NCBI RefSeq assembly: GCF_005048265.1
Contig: NZ_SUNH01000019.1
Location: 1 to 64,000 of the forward strand
Reading direction: 5' to 3'
DNA length: 64,000 bases
DNA from: Paracoccus hibiscisoli
GTDB lineage: Bacteria; Pseudomonadota; Alphaproteobacteria; Rhodobacterales; Rhodobacteraceae
Shown: positions 53,460 through 62,741 of the stretch, piece after piece
Layout: each line of letters begins with the position of its first letter
Numbering within the stretch: the stretch's first letter is position 1
The notes under the pieces: generated by a model
Told to the model about the DNA's origin: nothing
Databases searched by the model: none
The model's input: the letters and a program-made list of their open reading frames with translations, nothing else
Position numbers and translations under genes: made by a program

Positions 53460-56170
53460 GAGGTGGGCTCCAGCAGGGTCTGCGCCAGGGCGCGGCGGGC
53501 GATCTTGCCATTCGCGCCGCGCGGCAGGGCGGTCATCGGGAACAGGCGGGCGGGACGCTGGCGGGGTGACAGGCGGGCGGCCAGATGCGCCTCCAGTGCG
53601 GCGGGGGCGATGTCGCCCGCATAGGCCAGCGCCGGGCGCTGATGGGCTGCGGGGTCGGGCATGGCAAAGGCCACGGCATCGGTGATGCCGGGCAGGGCCA
53701 GGGCCGCGGCCTCGATCTGGGCGGGATAGACGTTGAGGCCCGCGACATCGATCACCTCGGCCGCGCGGCCCGCAAAGATCACGTGCCCGCGCGCGTCGAT
53801 CACGCCCAGATCGCCGGTCTGGATGGAATCACCGCAGCCCTCGACCACGACCGGGCCGGGCGCGTCCTGGCCAGCGCTCAGCCGGACATGGGGCAGGGGC
53901 GCGCCCATGTCGTCCGGGCCGGAGGGATCGGTCGCGATGGCCAGGCACCCGGCCTCGGAACAGCCATATTGCTGGAACAGGTGGCGCGCGGACCCGCGCA
54001 GCGCGTCGAACCAGGGCTGTGGCAGCACCGTCCCCGAGGACATCACCGCATGCAGCCCCCCGCGCCCCGCCAGCCGCGCCAGAACATGCAGCAGCGGCGG
54101 CGCGGCATAGAGGATCGGGTCCCTGACCGCCGCCAGATCGCGCAGGATCGCGCGCGGGTTCGCGCTGTCCAGCACCACTGGCGCGTGCCCGCGCGCCAGC
54201 CCGACCAGCACCCCCGCGATTAGGCCATAGGAATGGGTGATGGGTGCGGCGATCACCGGGGTCATCGCGGCGGCCTGGGGGAAGGCTGCGATATAGGCGT
54301 CGATCTCGGTCTGGATGGCGGCCCAGCTGCGGGCGACGATGCGCGGCGCGCCGGTGGTGCCGGAACTGGTCTGGATCAGCACGCCGCCCGGCGTGTGGGG
54401 GGCGTCCTGACCCAGGGGGGTGACGCCGCCGTCATGGACCAGCCGGTCGCAGCCCGCCCGCCGGGCCAGATCGCGCGCCTGATCGGGCGGGGTTTCCGGG
54501 TGGATCGGGTGGCAGGACGCGCCCTGCGCCCGCAGCCGCAGGATCAGCGCCAGGCAGGCGGCCCGGTCGGTCAGGTGCAGAGCGACGCGCATCCGGTCGG
54601 GATCGCCCGGCAGGTCGGGCAGCGTGAGGCGCATGGGGTCGATGGGCCTGTCGTTCAGGAAGAAGCGGTCGGACATGGGCGGGGCTTTCAGCGGGTTCGG
54701 GACGGGATGGGGGGCGGACAGGCCCAGCAGGGCTCCGCCCAGGCGTTCGGCGGGATAGGTCGGCGCATGGGTGCCCAGAGACGGGGCGGCGGGCAGGGCC
54801 GCGCGCACCGCCGCCCAGAATTGCGGCTCGGGCAGCAGGGCGTGGCGGTGCAGCAGGTCGGCCAGATCGGCCAGCACATGGGTCACCAGGCAATCCATCA
54901 CCAGATCGCGCAGATCGCAGGCCCCGCCCATGCGGTGATAGGTGCCCGGCGGGGCGGTGGCGATATCGGGCAGCCAGGGCGTCAGGTCTGGCGCCAGGTC
55001 GGGCCGCGCCAGGCGGTCCGGCACATATTCCAGGCTTTCGCTGAAATCGCGGGCGATCAGGGCGCGGGGCCAGCCGTCGTCATGGGTCATCAGCAGGTTC
55101 TGGCCATGCGCCTCCAGCGCGATGCCGTGATGCGCCATCAGGTGCCAGACCGGGGCCAGCACCGCCAGGAAGCGCGCCAGCCAAGCCCGCGTTCCGTGCC
55201 GCGCCAGCCAATCCGCGATCAGCGGGCGACCGTCGGGTTCGCAGAGCGACAGCGCCGACAGCGGCACCGCATCGTCGGGCGGGGCGCTGCGGCGGATCGC
55301 GGCCAGCCGCCCGCCCAGCAGGTCGGGGGCCACGATCGCCGCGCCATGTTCGGGCAGGACCCTCAGCCCCGCCAGCGCCGGGTCCGACGCGACCACCGCC
55401 TGTAGCCAGCCCGAGATCGCGGGCGCCACCGGCACAGACCAGGGCACCAGATCGCGGACCGAGGAGGTCACCCCCACCCCAAGCGACAGCTTGAGGTGAT
55501 CGCCCCCCGCCACCGGCGCCAGCGTCCGCAGGGACGCGGTGGCCCGCATCAGCGGCCCGCCACCCAGCAGGCGCAGCCGCCCGGCGCGCCGCCAGCCCGC
55601 GATCACCGGATCGTCGCAGAGCCTCGCCCATTGCCAGGGATGGACCGGGATCGCGCCCGGTGCCGACAGGCCCGCCGCCACATCGCTGCCCGCACGCCGG
55701 ATCAGCGCGGGGTCCAGGCCCAGCCACAGCGGCGCGAAGGCATTGGCACCTTCGGGACCATAGGCGGCGTTGTCGGCATCGCTGAAGCCGATGCGGGCCT
55801 TGAAGCCGGGATGATAGGGGTGGCCCTCAATCAGCGCGGCCTCCAGCGCGGGGCCGGTCAGGCGCAGGCGGTCCGCGCGCAGCGGCCCCGCGGCGCGCAG
55901 GAAATGCGCGCTGCGCCGCATGGCGCGCAGCAGCGTCGCGGGGTCATGGCCCGCCTGCGCCAGCCCCCGGCTCAGGGCGGGAAGGGTCAGCGGGCGTCCG
56001 CGCGCGTCCTGCGGATCGGCCAGCAGGCGCACCCGACCGCCCGGCTGGCGGCGCCAGGGCACGTGGATCAGCAAGGCGCCCACGGTCCAGCCGCCCGGCG
56101 AGGGCTGCAGGATGCCCTCGAAGGCCAGCGCTTCCAGCGTCTGGCGCAGGGCGCGGCGCTCAGGCGACAT
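53456..56170 (-). CDS. fused siderophore synthetase and 3,4-dihydroxybenzoate-AMP ligase (AsbB-AsbC)
   Basis: 904 residues in one frame. Residues 1 to about 495 are an NRPS-independent siderophore (NIS) synthetase of the IucA/IucC family (PLLGG region, KLSLGVGVTSS near 225, EAHGQNLL near 352). Residues 499-904 start at an internal Met (SDRFFLNDRPIDP) and form an adenylating enzyme: SSGTTGAPRIV near 598, YGCSEAG near 734, TGDLGVID near 785 and the catalytic Lys in NGKIARRAL near 890. The second half equals AsbC in length and begins where AsbC would start. No good ribosome-binding site precedes Met499. AsbB joins the second spermidine-catechol arm to citrate; AsbC activates 3,4-dihydroxybenzoate. 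Confidence 0.88.
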   Translation of the reverse strand: MSPERRALRQTLEALAFEGILQPSPGGWTVGALLIHVPWRRQPGGRVRLLADPQDARGRPLTLPALSRGLAQAGHDPATLLRAMRRSAHFLRAAGPLRADRLRLTGPALEAALIEGHPYHPGFKARIGFSDADNAAYGPEGANAFAPLWLGLDPALIRRAGSDVAAGLSAPGAIPVHPWQWARLCDDPVIAGWRRAGRLRLLGGGPLMRATASLRTLAPVAGGDHLKLSLGVGVTSSVRDLVPWSVPVAPAISGWLQAVVASDPALAGLRVLPEHGAAIVAPDLLGGRLAAIRRSAPPDDAVPLSALSLCEPDGRPLIADWLARHGTRAWLARFLAVLAPVWHLMAHHGIALEAHGQNLLMTHDDGWPRALIARDFSESLEYVPDRLARPDLAPDLTPWLPDIATAPPGTYHRMGGACDLRDLVMDCLVTHVLADLADLLHRHALLPEPQFWAAVRAALPAAPSLGTHAPTYPAERLGGALLGLSAPHPVPNPLKAPPMSDRFFLNDRPIDPMRLTLPDLPGDPDRMRVALHLTDRAACLALILRLRAQGASCHPIHPETPPDQARDLARRAGCDRLVHDGGVTPLGQDAPHTPGGVLIQTSSGTTGAPRIVARSWAAIQTEIDAYIAAFPQAAAMTPVIAAPITHSYGLIAGVLVGLARGHAPVVLDSANPRAILRDLAAVRDPILYAAPPLLHVLARLAGRGGLHAVMSSGTVLPQPWFDALRGSARHLFQQYGCSEAGCLAIATDPSGPDDMGAPLPHVRLSAGQDAPGPVVVEGCGDSIQTGDLGVIDARGHVIFAGRAAEVIDVAGLNVYPAQIEAAALALPGITDAVAFAMPDPAAHQRPALAYAGDIAPAALEAHLAARLSPRQRPARLFPMTALPRGANGKIARRALAQTLLEPTS

Positions 56171-57809
56171 GGGACAGGCGCTGGCGGGCCGCCAGGGCGG
56201 GCAGGGGGTTGGCCACGCGGATCATCGGCGCGCGCTCTCCGGGGATCAGCAATTCGTCCACGCCGCCCAGCTGGGTCAGCAGATTGCCCTTGGCCGCCAG
56301 CGTCGGGCGCGTCAGCCAGGCCTGCGCCAGCGCGCCGCCGTGGCCGGGCAGGGCGGTCAGCCCCTGCAGATGCGCGGCCAGCAGGGTCAGGCCCTGCGCC
56401 TCGGGCAGCGATCCGTCCAGGTCCATGCGGTGGATCACGCCGAACACCTGGTTCACGATCAGCGCATAGGTCAGCGCATCCTCGGCCTCGGTGCGCGGAT
56501 AGACCAGCTGGGGGATGGCGCGCAGATCGGGGGTGGCGCGGTCCTCGGCCACGTAGAAGCCCTGGTTGTCGCGGATGTCGCAGCGCGTGGGCAGGCCCTG
56601 CGACAGGTCCAGCAGCGCGTTCTGCTGATGCGCCTCGACCGCGATGCCGGTCGTATCATAGAGCCGGACCACCGGCCCCACTGCGCAATCCAGATAGGCG
56701 CGCAGCCACGCCACCGGGTCCAGCCCCGCCATGACCTGCGCCAGAAGCGACAGCCGCCCCGGCAGCGGCTCAGTCACCAGCCCGCCCACCTGCATCACCT
56801 GTCCGCCGCGCGGCTGGCGCCAGGGGTTGTCGCGCAGGATCACCTCCAGACCCGATGGCCCTCCGTCCGGCAGGCGCAGGGTCATCCAATGCGGATCGGA
56901 CACCAGCCGCAGCGGCCCGAACCGCCCGGCCATTGCGGCGATGCGCGGGGCCATCGCGGCCCCGGCCAGCATCTCGTGGCGCTTGTTCACGCGCTGCGAG
57001 TTGGTGATGGTCACGGGCAGCGACATCTTCAGCTGCCAGGGGCTGTCCGCGCGCCACAGCGTCCGCACGGATGAGGTCGCCCACCAATGGGGCCCCACCG
57101 GCCCCCGGTCGCGGATCACCCCCCGTGCCAGCAGGGCCGCGATGCGCGGGTCGTGCCGCGCCCGGTCCCAGGCCAGCGGATGGACCGGCAGCAGGTGGCG
57201 CCCCTGCGCGGGGGCATCAGTCATGCCGGGCAGGGACAGCGCCAGGTCGGGGTCGGTCGCCTCGATCAGATCAGCGGGCAGGTCCAGCAGGTGCAGCCGC
57301 AGCGCGCCGCGCCAGTCGGGGGTCATCGCGCGCTCCTCGGGCAGGGTCATGCCGGACAGCGCCTTGGGGCAGGGGTGCATCCAGTGGCCAAAGACCATCG
57401 CTTGTTCGGCGGTCAGGAAATCGGCCGGGCCGTCCGGTCGCGCCAGGCGGTCCCGGACCAGCGTCCGGATCCGCTGATGGCTGGCGCGCACCCGCCGGGC
57501 CAGCGCCTGCCCCGTCGGCCCGTGCTGGCGGTCCAGCCGCTCCAGGATCAGGGCCAGCGCCTGCGCCTGGGACAGGACGCGCGCGCCCGCCGGGCCGTGA
57601 TGGATCAGCGCGTCCCACCGCGCAGGTCCGGTGGCCATGGCCGGACCCGCGACCTCGATCCAGCCGCCTGCGACCGGCACAATCCGCCCGCCGCCGCGCA
57701 ATTCGCGCAGGTCGCAGATCAGCAGCGCCCGAAGGCTGGCGGCGTCCGCGATGGCTGCGGGATCAAGAGGGGCCGTCGGATGGTGGGGACCGGGGAAGGG
57801 CATCGGCAT
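56160..57809 (-). CDS. asbA: NIS siderophore synthetase, AsbA-like
   Basis: 549 residues of the IucA/IucC family. The ATP and carboxylate-binding elements are visible: HPCPKALSGMT near 150, KMSLPVTITNSQRVNK near 260, and EAHQQNALLDL near 390. AsbA of Bacillus condenses citrate with spermidine as the first committed step of petrobactin synthesis. ATG 57803 is a second possible start. The stop overlaps the next gene by 11 bases. It is the first gene of the four-gene operon, behind an AT-rich promoter region. Confidence 0.87.
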   Translation of the reverse strand: MPMPFPGPHHPTAPLDPAAIADAASLRALLICDLRELRGGGRIVPVAGGWIEVAGPAMATGPARWDALIHHGPAGARVLSQAQALALILERLDRQHGPTGQALARRVRASHQRIRTLVRDRLARPDGPADFLTAEQAMVFGHWMHPCPKALSGMTLPEERAMTPDWRGALRLHLLDLPADLIEATDPDLALSLPGMTDAPAQGRHLLPVHPLAWDRARHDPRIAALLARGVIRDRGPVGPHWWATSSVRTLWRADSPWQLKMSLPVTITNSQRVNKRHEMLAGAAMAPRIAAMAGRFGPLRLVSDPHWMTLRLPDGGPSGLEVILRDNPWRQPRGGQVMQVGGLVTEPLPGRLSLLAQVMAGLDPVAWLRAYLDCAVGPVVRLYDTTGIAVEAHQQNALLDLSQGLPTRCDIRDNQGFYVAEDRATPDLRAIPQLVYPRTEAEDALTYALIVNQVFGVIHRMDLDGSLPEAQGLTLLAAHLQGLTALPGHGGALAQAWLTRPTLAAKGNLLTQLGGVDELLIPGERAPMIRVANPLPALAARQRLSHVA

Positions 57810-58174
57810 CTCGGACCTGGGGGCTGCGGGGGCGGCCGTGTGGTGGGTTCGAGCTTGCGGATGCTGGCCTGCGGGTCATGCTATATCCAATAAAAACTGT
57901 CAACATATACAATCGCAGGATGAAGGCGGCGCGCGGCATCCCGCCGCCCGCGTCCCCATGTCGTCATTTCGGTGGGTATTGGGGCCGAGGGGGTCTGTGG
58001 GGCAGGTCATCGCCGGGGTTCGAGGGGGTCTGCCCTGCGGGGCAGGGGCCGCGCGCGTTGTCCGCGCCCCGCGTGGGGTGCCGCAGCCCTCCGGACGGGA
58101 CCGAGCGTGAGGGCCGATGGGCGGCCGATGGAACCCCCGTCAGGCCAGCCTTCGCCCCAAGGGCGCGCGGGGCC
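57810..58174 (-). promoter_or_regulatory. upstream region of the siderophore operon
   Basis: A 365-base gap without a gene. Bases 57880-57925 are strikingly AT-rich. On the minus strand they hold a perfect TTGACA (57903-57898) and, 17 bases on, CATGAC as a weak -10. TATA-containing segments flank it (57882-57886 and 57905-57909) and could be part of an iron-regulator site (Fur, RirA or Irr), but no consensus match is clear. The rest (57930-58174) is GC-rich with a short hairpin at 58030-58045 (CTGCCC/GGGCAG), probably trailer of the upstream operon. Confidence 0.45.
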
Positions 58175-58948
58175 TTATGGCCCGATGTCGGCGAACAGCG
58201 GGCGGCAGGCCTGGACCAGCCCCGGCTTGCCGATGACAAAGCGCATCGGGCCCGAGAGCGGCATCGCCGCCCCGTCCATCGTCGAGACGGCGCCAAGCGC
58301 GGTCAGGATGGGCCAGGCCCCCATCACGTCCCACGCGCTTTCGCCAAAGCCCACATGGCCGTCGACCTCGCCCAGGGCCAGCTCGATCAGCGAGATGGTG
58401 GTGGCGTTGCAGCAGCGGATCATGATCCCGGCATCCTGGGTCAGAAAGCGCAGCATCTCCATGCGCTCGGGGGCGGGGACGGCGCGGCCCAGGCCCACGC
58501 CCACGGCGGCGCGGTCGGGCGCATGCGCGGTCAGGGGCGCCAGCAGTCGGCCGTTGATCTGCGGGGGGTGGCCCCGGCCTCCGGTCAGGGTCAGGTCCAG
58601 CGCGGGGGCATGGATGACACCCAGCATCGGCACGCCGTCCTGCCACAGCCCGATCGAGACCGCCCATTGCCGCCCGCCCCGCACGAAGTTGAACGTCCCG
58701 TCGATCGGGTCCACCACCCAGACCCGCCCCGAGGTGCCGGGGGTCAGGCCGTCCTCCTCTCCCAGGATGCCGTCCTGGGGAAAGGCCGCGCGCAGGCGGG
58801 CGGTGATCAGCGCCTCGACCGCGCGGTCGGCGATGGTCACCAGGTCCAGCGGGCCCTTGGCGCTGACGGCGCCGTCCGACAGGCGGCCGAAATGCGACAG
58901 GGCCAGCGCGCCCGCCTCGCGCGCCAGCGGGACCAGCACGTCAAGCAT
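58175..58948 (-). CDS. inositol-monophosphatase family phosphatase
   Basis: 257 residues. Metal-binding motifs are complete: GEEDG, WVVDPIDGTFNFV and ESAWDVMGAWPI. Family members dephosphorylate inositol phosphate, histidinol phosphate, or other sugar phosphates. As the last gene of an operon with a GpdQ-like phosphodiesterase and Ugp-type importer, it would fit removal of phosphate from inositol phosphate or a related polyol phosphate. Start at 58948 overlaps the phosphodiesterase gene by 8 bases; a longer open frame upstream is ignored. Confidence 0.88.
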   Translation of the reverse strand: MLDVLVPLAREAGALALSHFGRLSDGAVSAKGPLDLVTIADRAVEALITARLRAAFPQDGILGEEDGLTPGTSGRVWVVDPIDGTFNFVRGGRQWAVSIGLWQDGVPMLGVIHAPALDLTLTGGRGHPPQINGRLLAPLTAHAPDRAAVGVGLGRAVPAPERMEMLRFLTQDAGIMIRCCNATTISLIELALGEVDGHVGFGESAWDVMGAWPILTALGAVSTMDGAAMPLSGPMRFVIGKPGLVQACRPLFADIGP

Positions 58949-59726
58949 CGGCCAGCCCGTCCAGGTCGGGGAACCGCTGGTGGACGATGTGACCGCCATC
59001 CGCCTGCAGAAGATGCAGCGCGTGGTGGAACGGCTGGGTCACGGTCGGCGGTTCGTCCGGGGCATCCAGCGCCAGGGCGAACTGGAACGCCGTGCTGGTC
59101 GCGGCATGGACCGTCGAGCGCCCGAACCGCGCCGTGAAGGGCCGGTGCAGATGGCCGCACAGGATGGTCACGGGCCGGTCCTGCGCATCCAGCAGCGCGC
59201 GCAGCCGCTGGGCCCCCTGGATCAGCAGTGCGCCGTCCAGCCGCCCCATCCCCGACGCGCAGGGCGGGTGGTGCAGCGCGACCAGCGTATGCCCGGCAAA
59301 GGGTCGGGCCAGCTGTTCGGCCAGCCAGTCCAGCTGCGGGTCCAGCAGGCGGCCCGCGACCTCGGTCGGTGACACGCTGTCCAGGGCGATCACCCGGACA
59401 TCGCCGCGCTGCCAGACATGGTGCAGCAGATGCGGGTCGGCATAGGGCCGGTCGGGCACCACGGCGCGCAGCAGCGCCCGGTCGTCGTGATTGCCGGGCA
59501 CGATGACAAAGGGCACCGACAGCCCGGCCAGCAGGTCGGACAGGACGGCATATTCCTGGGGGCGGGCGTCGTTCACGGTGTCGCCGGTGATGACCACAAG
59601 GTCCAGGCCGGGCAGGGCCGACAGGTCGCGGATCAGCGCGCGGGCGCGGGCGGTGGCATCGGCGCGAACCAGTCCGGGCGCATCGCTCGCCGTCAGGTGC
59701 AGGTCCGAGATATGGGCAAGGCGCAT
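58941..59726 (-). CDS. class III phosphodiesterase, GpdQ-like
   Basis: 261 residues with the calcineurin-like binuclear metal site: ISDLHLT (Asp-x-His), ITGDTVND, PGNHDD, ALHHPP and CGHLHRPF. The layout matches GpdQ/cyclic-nucleotide phosphodiesterase class III enzymes, which hydrolyse glycerophosphodiesters such as glycerophosphoethanolamine. No signal peptide, so it acts in the cytoplasm after import. It lies 15 bases after the permease gene and overlaps the phosphatase gene by 8. Confidence 0.87.
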   Translation of the reverse strand: MRLAHISDLHLTASDAPGLVRADATARARALIRDLSALPGLDLVVITGDTVNDARPQEYAVLSDLLAGLSVPFVIVPGNHDDRALLRAVVPDRPYADPHLLHHVWQRGDVRVIALDSVSPTEVAGRLLDPQLDWLAEQLARPFAGHTLVALHHPPCASGMGRLDGALLIQGAQRLRALLDAQDRPVTILCGHLHRPFTARFGRSTVHAATSTAFQFALALDAPDEPPTVTQPFHHALHLLQADGGHIVHQRFPDLDGLADA

Positions 59727-59741
59727 GATGATGGGGGTCCC

Positions 59742-60542
59742 TTAGCGGATGCCGGCGCGCATGAAGCTTTGCACGAACTGGCGCTGGAAGATCAGAAAGG
59801 CGATCAGCAGGGGCGCGACCGACAGCAGCGTGGCCGCGGTGACGGTGGGCCAGTCGATGCCCTGCTCGACGGTGGAAAAGACCTGCAGGCCGACGGTGAT
59901 GGGGCGGGTCGCGACCGAGTTGGTGATGATCAGCGGCCAGAGGAAGTTGTTCCAGTGATAGGCGACCATCACCAGACCGTAGGCCAGATAGGTCGACCGG
60001 GCCAGCGGCACATAGACCCGCCACAGGACCGCAAGCGGGCCCGCGCCCTCCATCCGGGCGGCCTCGTCCAGCTCGCGCGGGACGCTCTTGAAGGCCTGGC
60101 GGAACAGGAAGATGCCAAAGGCCGATGCCAGATAGGGCAGCGCGATGGCCGGGATCGTGTCCAGCAGGCCCATCTGCGCGATTGTGGCATAGTTGCGCAC
60201 CAGCAGCACCTCGGGCTTGACCATCATCTGGACCAGCACCAGCATGAACAGCCAGTCGGAGCCGCGGAACGGAAAGACCACGAAGGCATAGGCCGCCAGC
60301 GTGCAGATCACGAACTGGCTGATCACCACGAACACGACCAGCATCAGCGTGTTCAGGAAATAGCGGTCGAAGGGCACCGCGTTCCAGACCCGGACAAAGT
60401 TCTCCAGCGTCAGGGGCGCGAACAGGTCAAAGCGGGCGGCATAGACCGGCGGATGGATCGCCGTCCAGATCGCGTACAGCAGCGGCAGCACCCACAGAAG
60501 GGCCAGCGACCAGGCGATCAGGTTCAGGGGAACACGGTTCAT
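59742..60542 (-). CDS. sugar/glycerol-3-phosphate-type ABC permease (UgpE-like)
   Basis: 266 residues, six helices. The EAA motif (ELDEAARMEGAGPLAVLWRV) that docks onto the ATPase is intact, and the C-terminus ending FVQSFMRAGIR is typical of MalG/UgpE permeases. It overlaps the UgpA-like gene by 4 bases. Confidence 0.92.
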   Translation of the reverse strand: MNRVPLNLIAWSLALLWVLPLLYAIWTAIHPPVYAARFDLFAPLTLENFVRVWNAVPFDRYFLNTLMLVVFVVISQFVICTLAAYAFVVFPFRGSDWLFMLVLVQMMVKPEVLLVRNYATIAQMGLLDTIPAIALPYLASAFGIFLFRQAFKSVPRELDEAARMEGAGPLAVLWRVYVPLARSTYLAYGLVMVAYHWNNFLWPLIITNSVATRPITVGLQVFSTVEQGIDWPTVTAATLLSVAPLLIAFLIFQRQFVQSFMRAGIR

Positions 60543-61411
60543 CGATAGTGGATCCTTTTGTCCAGGACGCCGAACTGGATCAGCGCGATCAGCGCCAGCA
60601 CCCCCAGCAGCACCACGCTGAGCGCCGCCGCATAGCCCGTATCCCAATAGCTGAACGCCACCTGATAGATGTAGTGCAGCAGCAGTTGCGTCGAATTGTT
60701 CGGCCCGCCCCGTGTCAGGGCGATGACGTGATCGACCAGGCGGAAGGCCTCGATCACCGCGTTGATCAGGATGAAGAGCGTGGTGGGCATCAGCAGGGGC
60801 AGGATGACGCGGCGCAGGCGTTGGGCGGGGCCGGCCCCCTCCAGCGTCGCGGCCTCCAGCAGGGCGGGCGGGATCTGCTGCAGGGCGGCCAGATAGAAGA
60901 TCATGAAAAACCCCGCCAGCTTCCACACGGTGATGACGATCAGCGCCCAGAGCGCAGTGCCGGGCATTCCCAGCAGGTTGTTGCCGCCCAGGCCCACCAG
61001 GCCCAGCACCTGGTCGATCAGCCCGTAATCGGGCGCGTAGAAGAACATCCAGATGTTGGCCACCGCGATCATCGGCAGGATAGTGGGCGTGAAGAAGGCC
61101 AGCCGCACCAGCGCGCGCCCGCCGATCCGGGCATTGACCAGCAGCGCCATCGCCAGCGCCAGCCCCATCGAGGCCGGGATGATGACCGCCGCATAGATCA
61201 GGTTGTTGACGAAGGCCTGCCGAAAGATCGGGTCGTTTGCCATGGTGGCGAAATGGCCGCCCCCCACCCATTCTGCCGGGCGGCGCCCGCGCGGGGTCGA
61301 ATGGAGGGCGTCGATCAGCGTGGCGACCGTGGGGTAGAAGGTGAAGACCACCAGCAGCACGGCGGCAGGCGCCAGCAGGGGCCAGGCGATCCGGGCGTTG
61401 CGCGATATCAT
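60539..61411 (-). CDS. sugar/glycerol-3-phosphate-type ABC permease (UgpA-like)
   Basis: 290 residues from ATG 61411, chosen because GGGAGG lies 8 bases upstream; ATG 61432 would add seven residues. Six helices and the EAA motif (LLEAATLEGAGPAQRLRRV) are clear. It forms the channel with the UgpE-like protein. Confidence 0.9.
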   Translation of the reverse strand: MISRNARIAWPLLAPAAVLLVVFTFYPTVATLIDALHSTPRGRRPAEWVGGGHFATMANDPIFRQAFVNNLIYAAVIIPASMGLALAMALLVNARIGGRALVRLAFFTPTILPMIAVANIWMFFYAPDYGLIDQVLGLVGLGGNNLLGMPGTALWALIVITVWKLAGFFMIFYLAALQQIPPALLEAATLEGAGPAQRLRRVILPLLMPTTLFILINAVIEAFRLVDHVIALTRGGPNNSTQLLLHYIYQVAFSYWDTGYAAALSVVLLGVLALIALIQFGVLDKRIHYR

Positions 61412-61438
61412 CGGTGTCCTCCCCACGGTCATGTCAGA

Positions 61439-62734
61439 TCAGTCGCGATAGACGGCCAGGATGCGCTCTGCCTCGGCCTGGGCGGCGGTCAGGGCGTCGG
61501 CGGGCGACTGCTGGCCGGTCAGGGCGGCCTGGATGGCGGCGTTCAGCACCTCGTTGACGCGCTGGCCCTCATAGGTCGAGATCTCGGGGACCGAGACCGC
61601 GATCTGGCGGCGCGCCACGTCGGCCTGGGGCACTTCGGCCACGTAATCCTGCAGGGCCTGCGTGTCCCAGGACCCGTCGCGCGGCGCGACATAGCCGGTC
61701 TGGATGCCCCAATCGGCCAGCAGATCGTCCGAGGTCATGTGCTTGATGAACCGGAACGCGGCGGCCTTTTCCTCGTCCGAGGCGTCGGCGAACAGATAGA
61801 GGTTGCCGCCCCCCAGGACCGAGGCCGGGTCGGGGTTGCCCGGATAGGCCGCGACGCCGAAATCGAAGGGCGCATTGGCGCGGATGTTGCCCAGGTTGCC
61901 GGTGGTGGTCCAGGCCATCGCCAGCCGCCCCTCCATGAAGTCGGACGGCGTGGTGCCCCATTCCAGCACGCCCGGCGGGTGGATGCCGTGTTCAGCCCCA
62001 AGCGAGACCCAGTATTCCAGCGCGCCGATCACCTCGGGGCTGTCGAAGAAGGTGTGCAGCCCGTCCTCGCTGGACAGCTGGCCGCCGTTCTGCGCGACCA
62101 GCGCGCCGAACAGCCAATGCGCCGCATTCGAGCTGCCGGGAATGCCCAGGCCCCATTGCGTGACGGTGCCCGATGCGTCGCGGAGGGTCAGGGCGCGGCC
62201 ATGCGCGACCATCTCGTCCCAGGTTGCGGGCGGGGTCTCGGGGTCAAGGCCGGCTGCGGCATAGGCCTCCTTGTTGTAATACATCACGGCGGTCGATCGC
62301 TGGAACGGCGCGCCCCAGACATGGCCGTCCAGCCGGGCCGAGGCCAGATAGGCGGGCATGAACCCGTCCAGCCAGGCCTGATCCTCGGGCGTGGTGATGT
62401 GCTCGTCCAGCGGCGCGATCACGCCGGCGTCGATCAGGGTGAAGATGTCGGTGGCCAGCATCACGGCCACGGTGGGCGGGGTGCCCGACCGCGCGGCGGT
62501 CAGGGCGCGGGTGGTCGTGTCGGTATAGCTGCCCGAATAGATCGCCTCGACGGTGATGTCGGGGTTCTGGGCCTCGAACTCGGCGACATAGCCGTCGACG
62601 ACCTCGGTCAGGGGGCCGCCGACCTGCACCGGATAAAAAAAGGTGATCTCGGTCTGCGCCAGGGCGGGCGACAGAACGGCAAGGCTGATCGCGGCGCTGC
62701 CCAGCAGGGTGCGCGTCAGGGAAATCGGGGTCAT
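61439..62734 (-). CDS. ABC transporter substrate-binding protein (UgpB-like)
   Basis: 431 residues with a Sec signal peptide (AAISLAVLSPALAQ). The mature part follows the UgpB pattern (ITFFYPVQVGGPLTEVVDGY, YNKEAYAAAGLDPETPPATW, GALVAQNGGQL). UgpB-type proteins bind glycerol 3-phosphate and glycerophosphodiesters, which agrees with the downstream phosphodiesterase. GAGGAC precedes the ATG. Confidence 0.92.
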   Translation of the reverse strand: MTPISLTRTLLGSAAISLAVLSPALAQTEITFFYPVQVGGPLTEVVDGYVAEFEAQNPDITVEAIYSGSYTDTTTRALTAARSGTPPTVAVMLATDIFTLIDAGVIAPLDEHITTPEDQAWLDGFMPAYLASARLDGHVWGAPFQRSTAVMYYNKEAYAAAGLDPETPPATWDEMVAHGRALTLRDASGTVTQWGLGIPGSSNAAHWLFGALVAQNGGQLSSEDGLHTFFDSPEVIGALEYWVSLGAEHGIHPPGVLEWGTTPSDFMEGRLAMAWTTTGNLGNIRANAPFDFGVAAYPGNPDPASVLGGGNLYLFADASDEEKAAAFRFIKHMTSDDLLADWGIQTGYVAPRDGSWDTQALQDYVAEVPQADVARRQIAVSVPEISTYEGQRVNEVLNAAIQAALTGQQSPADALTAAQAEAERILAVYRD

Positions 62735-62741
62735 GATGTCC

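Noticed and set aside
58030-58045. GC hairpin as terminator of the Ugp-type operon
   Set aside because: The stem is only 6 bp, has no U run, and lies 130 bases past the stop in a generally GC-rich, hairpin-prone stretch.
57071-59137. Plus-strand open frame running from asbA through the gap into the phosphatase gene
   Set aside because: Pro/Arg/Gly-rich and antisense to two recognised genes. It includes the AT-rich promoter, where no family signal appears.
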